NCBI GenBank assembly: GCA_009103225.1 | Contig: RHPI01000560.1 | Coordinates: 180,385-204,179 of the forward strand | DNA: 23,795 nt | From: Chlorokybus atmophyticus | Lineage: Eukaryota > Streptophyta > Chlorokybophyceae > Chlorokybales > Chlorokybaceae | Direction of reading: 5' to 3' | Shown here: piece after piece, positions 9,501 to 18,105 of the stretch | Numbering within the stretch: the stretch's first letter is position 1 | Layout: every line of letters starts with the position of its first letter | The notes under the pieces: generated by a model | Databases searched by the model: none | Seen by the model: the letters and a program-made list of their open reading frames with translations, nothing else | Told to the model about the DNA's origin: nothing | Translations under genes and position numbers: made by a program

Positions 9501-10474
9501 TGCTTCATGCAGGGGCATTAGCTAGGGCTACAACGACACCACCGCCTCCATCTCCGCCGCTGCCGCTAACGCCACCACCGCCTGTTGGACACTTTCCTAC
9601 AACAACAAGCACACAGAGTTGCGTTGCGGCACAGTCGCGGTAGCGGGATACGCAGCAAAAGTGGTAGCTGAAATGAGCTAGTAAGCCAACTGTTGTTCGC
9701 TTGCCATGTCAGCACATTGACGCATGCCAGTCAAGCTCAATGTGCTGGCATGGCGGTGCTTGCCAAGCACTGAAGGTTCCCAGTGTTCCCCAGAGCGCTT
9801 TCGTCCGCCATTGAGAGCGCTCGCCCAGTCTAGCACGTGGGCCGCCTGTGACGCTCCTCCATGCAAGATGCGGCGCAGCCATGATTGGCGTCACGAAGAT
9901 GCCTTATGGCAGTCCAGCCTTGGTATATGAGCCACGTTCAACAATCAGACGAATGATAATACAATTTGGGCCACCAAACGCTCTCATCTCAAGGTGCCCT
10001 CGGTAGGAGGAGCACCTTGAATGAGGTTGTAGTAAGGTCCTTAATACAAGTAGTCTACATGAAGGGTTAAGTTATTAAGTTACAAAGTCTTTCCAACATG
10101 ATGGTGAACTTGTTCACAATAGGACTTGGTCACTTAGGTTGGATTTCTTGCTTCATGCATGTTGTTAATGGATTGGGAGCTAGCTTGTATGTTGTGTTTA
10201 AAGGTTTGCATTCCTTAATATCTTCATGTCACGTTCAATCATACATGTTATAAGCTTACTACATGCAATCAAGTCATGTGACCATAATGAGTTTATATGG
10301 TCTCAAACACAAGTGGTGTTATTTCACATGTTTTCGACCAATTATCATTATTGGCAATTGTAAAAATGGATCGTATTATTGCTACTGACGGATGACTTGT
10401 TAACAACAGCTCATGCCGAAACTTGACTTTGTCCATCCATAAGTATCATTGTTTCAGTGCATGCAAGGTAAGGG

Positions 10475-10597
10475 ATGGGCAGAAGGAATGCGGCACTGCA
10501 AGCACTGGTAGCTCTGCTTTTCGTTGCCGCCGCTAATTTGCCCAATAGGATCGTAGTCAATTATACATCAGTGCATCACGGTACTAACAACGTCTAG
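10475..10597 (+). CDS. Possible short secreted peptide or first exon, 40 codons
   Basis: The ATG in context AGGGATGGG opens MGRRNAALQALVALLFVAAA: two Arg residues followed by a continuous hydrophobic core, as in a secretory signal peptide. The frame stops at TAG 10595-10597. It could instead be exon 1 of a gene using a donor such as GTAGTC near 10554. No downstream exon was confirmed. Confidence 0.22.
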   Translation: MGRRNAALQALVALLFVAAANLPNRIVVNYTSVHHGTNNV

Positions 10598-11628
10598 TTG
10601 GACACAAAACGGCCATTTTCATCAATCACATTTGTAACTTTGGATGGTTGTGTGCTATATATGAGACATGTGTGGCTCCTCCTACGGGCCGAGCAGCTTG
10701 CTGAAGTTTGAGCAGAGCGCCGCAAGTACTAAGCTTGTCCGGTGGGCAACATGTTTACGCGCTCATGTTGACATCACGGACGGTTGGGGAAGGTTTTTCA
10801 GCGCCTGATGCGTTTGTGTGTGAGACGCATGAAGGCTGCGCAGCGTGTTGAGCAGGATAGGGTGGAGGGCTTCTTGCAGCTGGCCTGATAGCGTATGACG
10901 TGCGTGCTGCGGCGAGCACGGGGGTTGACCATTATAGAGTCCAAGGCTGCGGCTGTGGTGGCCATGCCAGTTTGGGCACCAGTATGTCTTGACGGGTATA
11001 CCGGCTGGCCCACCGACAATTGAAACGGACACGGCGCTGGCGACGGGGTGAAGCTCGTAGGACAGTCGCTGCTCGTGTGTATCTCGACGTATGTGTGCGC
11101 ATGTTGCATGAGTTAGCGAGCTGGACATGCGGTAGCGACTCTTATGCTTTGATATATATATTTATATGCGAGTCTCTTGGACACATGGAGGAGAGTGTTT
11201 GCTACGCGAGCGATTGGCAGGTTGCGGGCAGGTAGCGGTGAATCCGATACGTGACGTGGCTTCAACCCATGCGTAATGTCGGGAGGAATGTAACATAAAA
11301 GGGTATGGGACATGCGGCTCCGCCTATGGCAGCGCCTTTTACTGTTGTAGCCATAGTGGTCAAGGCGCAAGCATGTCACACTATGGCAAGAAGGACTCCA
11401 AACTCAAAATCCGCGTGAAGATGTTAATGGAACCATGCTAGTGTAGCAACTGTAACCAATCAGGGCCAAGGTTGACATCCCCTAGCCGCATCATGGGTAG
11501 TGACCACAATGTGATCATGATGATCTACAACCATGCTTGCAGCTAAAGTTAACCATGGACTTGAAGAGTTATTCTCGCGTTCCCTCACGTGCAACTTTGT
11601 GTTTCTTGGTGTGCACGCACAACGTCAT

Positions 11629-11786
11629 CGACATGCAGAGTAGAGAAAACTTTCAATGCAATTGCAGCGGAAGCAGTCTTGATAGCGCGGCAAAGAACGC
11701 TGATGGGCAGGAGGAGAGGAGAGCGCAAGATGAAGAGGATGAGCGGGAACATCACCTCCGCTGTGGCAGAGCGTAGGCGAGGCTAG
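11629..11786 (+). CDS. Uncertain basic C-terminal exon-like frame
   Basis: This frame reads a short Ala-rich helix, then ARQRTLMGRRRGERKMKRM and a C-terminus SAVAERRRG before TAG at 11784-11786. Possible acceptors lie at 11644-11645 (GTAGAG) and 11667 (TTGCAG). It looks like the basic end of a spliced protein, but no upstream exon or family could be assigned. Confidence 0.2.
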
Positions 11787-12129
11787 GGCCCCGCTGCTAA
11801 TCTTGCATACCAACCAACTTCTTGGGATGTGCATGTTCCCTAGACATGTCAAAATTGCTAATCGTCTATATCGTCTCAAAACCAAGAGTACACAACTGAG
11901 AATGTGCCATACCCTTGTCTGGTGCACACATCTCTTTTTTAGTTTAGTGAGACCCGCCAGGCAGTGTATTACAATTTGCACAACTTTGACTATACTTGTG
12001 GTGGAAGCAGGCCACAAGTTATCACTCACTTGACTTCTCAATTACTCCGGCTGCGGCCTCCCTTCACCTGTCTCACAACAGCCAATTAGCAAGGAACATG
12101 ACCCAGCGAATGCTACCATAACCACGACA

Positions 12130-13550
12130 TCAAGCGTCTATTGTACACAATGAACCTTTTGCCTTGCGGACGTATGGTTGCAGTGCAGCACGCTGCTCTG
12201 GTGGGTGCTCCTTCCGTTTCAGCACTGGTGGCACAAACACTTGCGACGACGATGGCTGGAGCCGAGGCTGCCCAAGCGGCTGCGCATTCGCACCTGAAGA
12301 AAGCTTCACACGGCCATGCATTGAACCGGTTGCGGTGGCAGCCGCCTTCATGGATGATGACCCTGGTAGCGAGTCACTGCTGAGGAAGCTGCGCCTTGTC
12401 TCAAGCCGCGAACCTGACTGCCACACTTGCCCAAAGTTGGGCAACCACTTCTCGCCCGTTTCCTGTTGAAACCAAACAGAGCTGTCACAATTCATGCGCA
12501 TGGCCAATGCAGCAGAAGTTGTCGAGTGACAACACAAGTGCTAATGTACCGCTTGCATGCCAGCCAGGCGGCGATCAGCCCACTCGGCGCCGACTCGTTT
12601 TGGGTTGCGCAGGCGTGCTTGACGCTTGGATTGCGTGTGGGACAGCCTGTTGATGCCAGCGCCTGTACCGGCTGCAGCGGTTTGCTGCTCACCCGCTGCA
12701 AGCCACGGGGCAGGAGCGCCCGTGTGAATGTTGCCTTCTCCTGGCAACCGCGAGAGCCGCGGGATTGCTACAAAACCTGTGGCACGTAGACAACCTGGTA
12801 TTTAAACTGCTTATGTTGCACATGCAACAAAGAGTCAGTCGACAAACTCTACAACTTACTCTCGCCAGAAGGCAGCTGCACGGTTGTATGCACTGCATAT
12901 GAGGATGACGAAGCAGCTGCCTGCCGAAAATCAAGCAGTCAGCAACAACTGTCTGCTGCGTCAATAAAGAACTAAGTGACATGCATGTTGGCCTTTCCTC
13001 GATGCTGAGCTGCAAGGACTCTACAGTACAGGCAGGACGAAAGGCCATTAATGTGTGCGGACTGAAAGTGTTCTTACATCTACTGGCGTGTTTTCAAAGC
13101 CATGATGTTCGGCCATCTCCGCAGTATGTATAATCACGCTACCATGCAAGTAACCGATCACTCTGATATATATATATATATANNNNNNNNNNNNNNNNNN
13201 NNNNNNNNNNNNNNNNNNNNNNNNNNNNNNNNNNNNNNNNNNNNNNNNNNNNNNNNNNNNNNNNNNNNNNNNNNNNNNNNNNNNNNNNNNNNNNNNNNNN
13301 NNNNNNNNNNNNNNNNNNNNNNNNNNNNNNNNNNNNNNNNNNNNNNNNNNNNNNNNNNNNNNNNNNNNNNNNNNNNNNNNNNNNNNNNNNNNNNNNNNNN
13401 NNNNNNNNNNNNNNNNNNNNNNNNNNNNNNNNNNNNNNNNNNNNNNNNNNNNNNNNNNNNNNNNNNNNNNNNNNNNNNNNNNNNNNNNNNNNNNNNNNNN
13501 NNNNNNNNNNNNNNNNNNNNNNNNNNNNNNNNNNNNNNNNNNNNNNNNNN

Positions 13551-13589
<39 letters not shown>

Positions 13590-14871
13590 GACATTGCCTC
13601 GCTGGTTGCTGCACACGCTCAAAACCTGTCGCGCGAGTTAAGAACAGAACAGACACTATTTGTCACGCAACAACAACATACACCGTGTAGGCGAACCTGT
13701 TGGCTTCAACTGCGCAACGCCACTCAATTGTAATGCAGCAGCCGGATCTGCTGCAGCTGCCAAGTGCAAGCCTGAAGGCGTGGTATACTGTTCAAGGACT
13801 GACAACCCGGCAACACTGTGCACATTGCATGCTAAACCACCAACGGCTGCATCAATCTGTTGCTGTTGTGGGATATCTGTTGTAACCAATGCTTCTTTGC
13901 TTTCCATTGCTGAGCGCGCTTTCCTCTCCTCATGCCTCCGCTTCGCCTTCTGCCACTGCTTACATTCCCAAATCAACACCAACGCTTGAATGATGAACAC
14001 TGCTTTGCGCACCTTTTCCAGATCGTCTTCAGTTAGTATGAAGTTGTCGCGCCTGTCAACACTTGCACCATTTGCGACCCAAAAAGACTTCACCCGTTTG
14101 CTGTGCGATTCTCCGGTGAGGTGCACGATAGCCTGCTCACTGCAGCGCAATGCAGCAAAATTACAGAAATACAGAATCGCTGTCTCTACCAGCACAAATT
14201 TAACGCACACTTCACACATACTGCTGAGTGTGAGAATGCGGAAGCTTGCAGGCTTGTAAGCGCATGCGAAGTGCACAAGCTGTGCAATGCAGCAACAATG
14301 CGTGGATAACACAATCACAGCCTTACCACGCCCAGGTGCTGTCCAGCTCCTGGATCTCCTCCTCGCAAAACGCACACCAGTATCTGCCACCATGCGCAGC
14401 AGTGTTGGTAAATCAGTCAACTTGAGCTGGGCTCATGTTTGCTAAACTTTCTCAACAGCTATGAAGAAATAGATTGTCATCTTTTGCTGAATTACCAACA
14501 AACCTGGCTTGCTATTCTGGACGAAGGAAACACACCTGTTCGCCTCCCTCGTGCGCTGATCTATCAGTGGCTGCGGGTGTGCCAGCATCCACCGCACCTC
14601 TTTCAGCTTGGCCTCCGCCTTAGACAGAACCTCCTAAATAACCAGCAAACAAACTCAAGCACACAACCTCCATCTTATCGCTGTGACGCTATCCACATGT
14701 GGTTACAACATGCACCATCAATTGTCGACAGGCATGTTGGCAACTTAGGGCCCACACCTTGAGGCGGGCGACATGGCGCTGCGAGTAGACATGGCGCCGG
14801 CGCTGATTGTGGCTCAGCCTGCAGACGCCGCAGAACGCGTAGTCGTTGTGCTCCTTGCCCGCCTCAGGCAT
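12130..14871 (-). CDS. CENATAC: CENATAC (CCDC84 / TITAN-like) minor-spliceosome zinc-finger protein, 11 exons
   Basis: Exons: 14871-14758, 14633-14536, 14383-14327, 14139-14013, 13955-13697, 13625-13588, 13116-13078, 13020-12981, 12916-12860, 12776-12550 and 12462-12130. They join in phase to 1389 bases, 462 residues (human about 332). Exon 1 has a first zinc finger, C14-x2-C17-x9-H27-x5-H33 (FCGVCRLSH, RRHVYSQRHVARLK). Exons 3-4 form a second, WCAFCEEE (C74, C77) with H96-x5-H102, followed by KRVKSFW. Downstream lie ILTEDDLEKWQKAKR, GEGNIHTGAPAPWL, NPKRVGAEWADRR and EKWLPNFGQVWQ, all family landmarks. CENATAC works with the U11/U12 spliceosome, notably on AT-AC introns. The ATG at 14871 matches the short family leader. 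Two introns are only 57 bases. An intron contains the assembly gap, so a small exon could be missing there; exon 13116-13078 is the least certain. Confidence 0.87.
13166..13586. repeat. (TA)n microsatellite interrupted by a 368-base N gap
   Basis: TA dinucleotides run from 13166 to 13182 and from 13551 to 13586, flanking unknown bases at 13183-13550. The gap is almost certainly an unresolved long TA array. The block lies wholly inside a CENATAC intron, and its right edge directly abuts the 5' splice site (CAG|GTATAT on the minus strand at 13588/13587). Confidence 0.95.
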
Positions 14872-15138
14872 GACCTGTTCCTCGTGCCCCCCTCCTCCGC
14901 AGCCCCAACACCAGCACCTGGTCCAAGCATTGCCCGCGACAGCAAGCGGGAGGGGACGTGCTGCGCAGGAGGAGATCCACGACGGGCAGCGACGGTTAGA
15001 GCAACGACGACCAAGACGACGATGGCGTCAGCCACCACCCGCCGCCGCCGCCGCCGCCGCCGCAACAGCGACAACTTTACTTCAGCTGACTTCTTAATGC
15101 TGGCGCCGTTGGTGTCGTTGTTGTCGTTGTCGTCAATA
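14872..15138. promoter_or_regulatory. Shared head-to-head promoter region of CENATAC and minC (inferred)
   Basis: Two genes diverge from this 267-base interval: CENATAC leftwards from 14871 and minC rightwards from 15139. It contains a perfect (CCG)8 run at about 15040-15063 and is GC-rich, with no TATA box I can place. A bidirectional promoter is inferred from geometry only; transcription start sites are unknown, and in-frame upstream ATGs for minC exist at 15022 and 15097. Confidence 0.5.
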
Positions 15139-16321
15139 ATGGCGGTGGCGGCGATGTCGATGGCCATGTCGTCGTCATTGTTGGGAACTTCTTTGCTGCA
15201 CCTACGCAGCAGCAGGCGGCGTTTGAGGGCAGAAGCCCGTGGTCGTGCCTGCGCTCCTCAGCAGCGCAGGAAGCCAGGTGCTGGTGCCAGGCTGCAGACA
15301 AGGGCTCAGAGGTGAGCATGCATACTGAGCACGTATGTGTTCCTTATTGGGTGTCACAAGACTGCGTACAATGCATGGCCTCATGACGAAGACTGTTGTT
15401 GGTGTGAGTGTATGCTTCCTCGTGCATGCAGGCAATGCCAGGTCGGCCTTGTTCTCGCCAAACACTGGCTGATCACAAACACAAGACCCTTGTCCCATAA
15501 CGAAGGCTGTTCAAAGCACTCCACTGCTTTACACAGCCTTACGTCTGCAGTATGTACAGCTGTCGTCTACATGGCATACGCTGCTTGACACCACACTTGG
15601 CAACATCACAGCATTGTTCAGAGGTGACCAGGTCACTGCAAACAAACCGTGGGTGCGATCTGTCTGGTGCCAGTTGGAGCAGCACACAAAACTGCATGCT
15701 GCCGCAATGCAGGTTGCATTCATACGTGCATGTGCAACCTGCATTGCTACATGTGCCATGCGCACATGCAGCGATGCATGTGCGTGTGCATGTTCCTCGC
15801 AGTCGTTGGCATGGGGTTGTTGAGTGCTCTTCCAGCATGTAGCAGAGCGTTAACGGCACGCTTGTGGCAGAGTTGATGGCGATGGTGTCGGTGCACCACA
15901 GCAGTACCCGTGGTCAACAGAGCCAACACCAATATCAACATCGACATCGACACCAGCACCAACACCAGCACCAGCACCAGCACCAACGTCAACTCCAACT
16001 TCATCACCAGCGTCCTCAACATCACCGTCGTCATCGGCATCGACAGCATCATCGTCTGAAGCACCATCAACCAGCGGAAGTGGCACCGACACACTTTTCG
16101 TGCGACGAACGCTGAGAGGGGGCCAATGCGTGCAGCACAGCGGCGCCGTAGTGGTATGAAACGTAAATATAGCACAGGACACTCACACTTATACACTTAC
16201 ATACTTATACACATGCATGCACACGCATACGCACGCACACGCACACACACACACACACACGCACGCACGCACGCACACACACACACGCACGCACACGCAC
16301 ACGCACACGCACACGCACACG

Positions 16322-16366
<45 letters not shown>

Positions 16367-16645
16367 GCGCATACAGGCTGTGGGTGATGATACGTGCCTC
16401 TGGCAGGTGTTTGGGGATGTGAACCGGAGGGCCGAGGTGATCGCGGGTGGGGACGTGGTGGTGTGGGGGAGGCTGCTGGGCGAGGCGCATGCGGGAAGGG
16501 GCGGCGACCGCAGCGCTGTCATCGTTGCGCTCGAGATGGAACCCTCTTGCCTGAAAATTGCCGACCGGGTCGCTTACGGGCCCGAAAGCTCAGCTGGAGA
16601 GATGTGCCCTGAAATCGCACGCGTTGGGAGCGACGGCCGCATCGG
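15139..16645 (+). CDS. minC: MinC-like plastid division-site inhibitor, at least 4 exons, 3' end unresolved
   Basis: Proposed exons: 15139-15311, 15517-15725, 15873-16153 and 16407-16645. They stay in phase for about 300 residues. Exon 1 codes a Ser/Ala/Arg-rich leader ([11 protein letters not shown]... then [13 protein letters not shown]) typical of a chloroplast transit peptide. Exon 2 resembles the MinC N-domain ([39 protein letters not shown]). Exon 3 is a Pro/Ser/Thr-rich linker ending [12 protein letters not shown]. Exon 4 is the beta-helical C-domain: [38 protein letters not shown] and LKIADRV. MinC with MinD keeps FtsZ rings away from wrong sites; flowering plants lack it. The C-domain is certain; the exon 1-2 junction (acceptor CAAAG) is the weakest. 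After GRI there is a good donor (GG|GTATGT). A short last exon (acceptor 16811 or 16970) or read-through to TAG at 16721 would finish the protein. Confidence 0.85.
15932..16035. repeat. Imperfect CCAACA/CCAGCA/TCA trinucleotide tract coding the MinC linker
   Basis: Reiterated CCAGCA, CCAACA and TCATCA-type units run in phase with minC and code Pro-Ala-Pro-Thr and then Ser-rich sequence. This is coding low complexity; the opposite strand reads as Asp/Gly/Val-rich sequence with no independent support. Confidence 0.8.
16195..16363. repeat. (CA)n / (CACG)n microsatellite in a minC intron
   Basis: About 170 bases of CA, GCAC and CGCA units, ending in a nearly pure (CA) run. It lies inside the 253-base intron 16154-16406 and gives rise to the false His/Thr and Cys/Val repeat frames on either strand. 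Confidence 0.93.
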
Positions 16646-16721
16646 GTATGTATACGCGGGTGAAGTTCTTCACTTCAGTACTTTGGTCACATGCTGTTTG
16701 GTAAGCTTTACATTGTCTTAG

Positions 16722-17015
16722 GGTGGTTGCAAGCTGTTGTATTGATGCGGTACTCTGTACACACAAGTAAGCAGTGTTGGACAGGAAGCTCCACGACATT
16801 CCTGTCATACAGCACTTCATACATGGTCATGTAGTACCCTGTGTGGTGGTATTGGATTACCCATCACACTACTTCATCCTTAGTGCTGTGGGTTAGCCCA
16901 CCAGTAACTTGCCACAGCACAGCATGCTACCCTATGCCACGCCATGTAGTAAGCACTCTAAAGCATCCAGGCTTTTAACCTGAACTGGGGCTATGTTGTG
17001 TTGCTACCCAGCATC
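16722..17015. other. minC 3' region and upstream region of the membrane-protein gene
   Basis: Contains the two candidate last-exon acceptors for minC (CATACAG at 16811, ATCCAG at 16970) and no other coding signal. No TGTAA-type poly(A) signal is visible before 17016. Confidence 0.4.
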
Positions 17016-17489
17016 ATGCCAGCAGGGCGCTACGCCAACATGCCGCATGAAGCAACAGCGGGTTCACTTCGATCCAAACAGTCCAATGGAGGCGTGATCT
17101 CACGAGCCAGCGGGGTGTCGCTCTTCACCGGCGCATACATCTTTGCAGCGGGTGTGGCATTGCTCATGGCGCCCGCAACAGTGTTCAACCTCCTCTTCGA
17201 CTCGCGGATGATCGCGACAGGGTGGATACGCGTTTTGGGTACGCTCGCGTGCACCTTCGGCGTGAACTACATCGGTGCAGGGATTGCCGACAGGGCAGGT
17301 GCGGGGGATGGCGTGCGAGCGTATTACCGCGCAACCGTTGTTGGGCGAGTGCTTCTCTTCTGTGTCTTCTGCCTGCTTGTCGCCATGAGGGAAGTGCAGG
17401 CCACTCTGCTCATACTCGCTGCTGCCAACTTGGCTGGTGCCATTGCCATGCACGCCGCTGTCCGTGCTGACAGCAGTAGACTGGTATGA
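17016..17489 (+). CDS. Four-helix membrane protein of unknown function, intronless
   Basis: 157 residues from ATG 17016 to TGA. A polar N-terminus of about 35 residues is followed by four hydrophobic helices, approximately SLFTGAYIFAAGVALLMAP, WIRVLGTLACTFGVNYIGAG, VVGRVLLFCVFCLLVAM and TLLILAAANLAGAIAMHAAV. The pattern of a Met-Ala-Pro turn after helix 1, WIRVLG at the start of helix 2, YYRATVVGR before helix 3 and LAGA in helix 4 recalls small unnamed membrane proteins of bacteria and algae; no function is known to me. It is the only clearly intronless gene here, which may reflect retroposition or bacterial origin. An alternative ATG lies at 17040. TGTAA at about 17634 is a plausible green-algal poly(A) signal. 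Confidence 0.72.
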   Translation: MPAGRYANMPHEATAGSLRSKQSNGGVISRASGVSLFTGAYIFAAGVALLMAPATVFNLLFDSRMIATGWIRVLGTLACTFGVNYIGAGIADRAGAGDGVRAYYRATVVGRVLLFCVFCLLVAMREVQATLLILAAANLAGAIAMHAAVRADSSRLV

Positions 17490-18105
17490 ATGATGTGCTT
17501 TGTGCGAACCAATCGTGTTGTGACTGACTGACTATGGTGGACTGTTACATGATTGACTCGCTTACGAGTGCATCAGATATGGCATTGTTTCTTACTCCAT
17601 CAGTACGCAGCAGCTGGTGGTCTAGATGAATTGTGTAATTTAGGACGTAGAATGTACTTGCATTGTACCTGGATGTGGCTAACTTGCATATAAATGACAA
17701 CCAACTTCGCATGAGGGGGGGAGCATATGCACAGTTGTCAGTGCAGGTGACAGCTGCAAACAACAATTGGCTTCCAGTTTTGTTTGTCCATGGCCATGGC
17801 CGCAACTTGTGTTGCATTGTCGTGTGATACACCAGTTCTTGCGACTCTACAACCTTGCACGACTGCAGCTACAACCAACACAACAGACGCAGATTCCCAT
17901 GTGAGTCAACAATATGTAGTTATGTTGCACAGGTCTAGCCAAAGACACCAACTATTTTTCATGAAGAGTCAGAAACTACTCGAGCCTTTCACCCAAACCA
18001 TGGGGTCAAGCGCAGACAGCTACAAAAGCAAGGCAAAACCGGTGGGCAAAAGGAGAGAAGAAAGGACCCTAGCTACGCTGTCAACACGAGATGTACTCAG
18101 CCAAT
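17490..18105. other. Convergent 3' intergenic region
   Basis: 616 bases between the stops of two convergent genes. It holds TGTAA near 17634 for the plus-strand gene and TTACA near 17544 (TGTAA on the minus strand) for phoD. A 113-codon plus-strand frame at 17784-18125 overlaps the phoD 3' end and has biased, low-information composition; I take it as chance. Confidence 0.5.

Larger units (their letters stand above)
9501..12129. other. No established gene; scattered short coding-like segments
   Basis: Candidates include a Pro-rich plus-strand stretch near 9535-9640, a 40-codon signal-peptide-like frame at 10475-10597, a basic C-terminal-like frame ending at 11786, and a minus-strand 121-codon frame at 10763-11128. 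No two of them joined convincingly and no family was recognised. TTACA at 11969-11973 (TGTAA on the minus strand) is a candidate poly(A) signal for the CENATAC gene, about 160 bases past its stop. Confidence 0.4.

Noticed and set aside
12663-12692. Possible 30-base intron between the GNIHTG and KRVGAEW parts of CENATAC
   Set aside because: Splice-like GT and AG are present, but 30 bases is too short for an intron and the frame stays open, so it is kept as coding.
13048-13656. Long frames of about 150-200 codons crossing the N run
   Set aside because: They consist of Tyr-Ile repeats translated from TA microsatellite plus unknown bases; this is an intron.
13656-14420. Uninterrupted minus-strand frame of 254 codons that could be called as one gene
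   Set aside because: It starts at TTG, has its first 70 residues out of frame with the CENATAC zinc-finger exon, and runs through an intron. Its core is CENATAC exons 4-5, not an independent protein.
14773-15315. 180-codon plus-strand frame starting at 14773
   Set aside because: Its start overlaps CENATAC exon 1 on the other strand, and its poly-Arg run is the CCG repeat in the intergenic region. Only the part from 15139 is kept, as minC exon 1.
15850-16182. Minus-strand frame rich in Asp, Gly and Val
   Set aside because: It is the antisense of the Pro/Ser/Thr-coding minC linker exon, whose reading continues into unmistakable MinC sequence.
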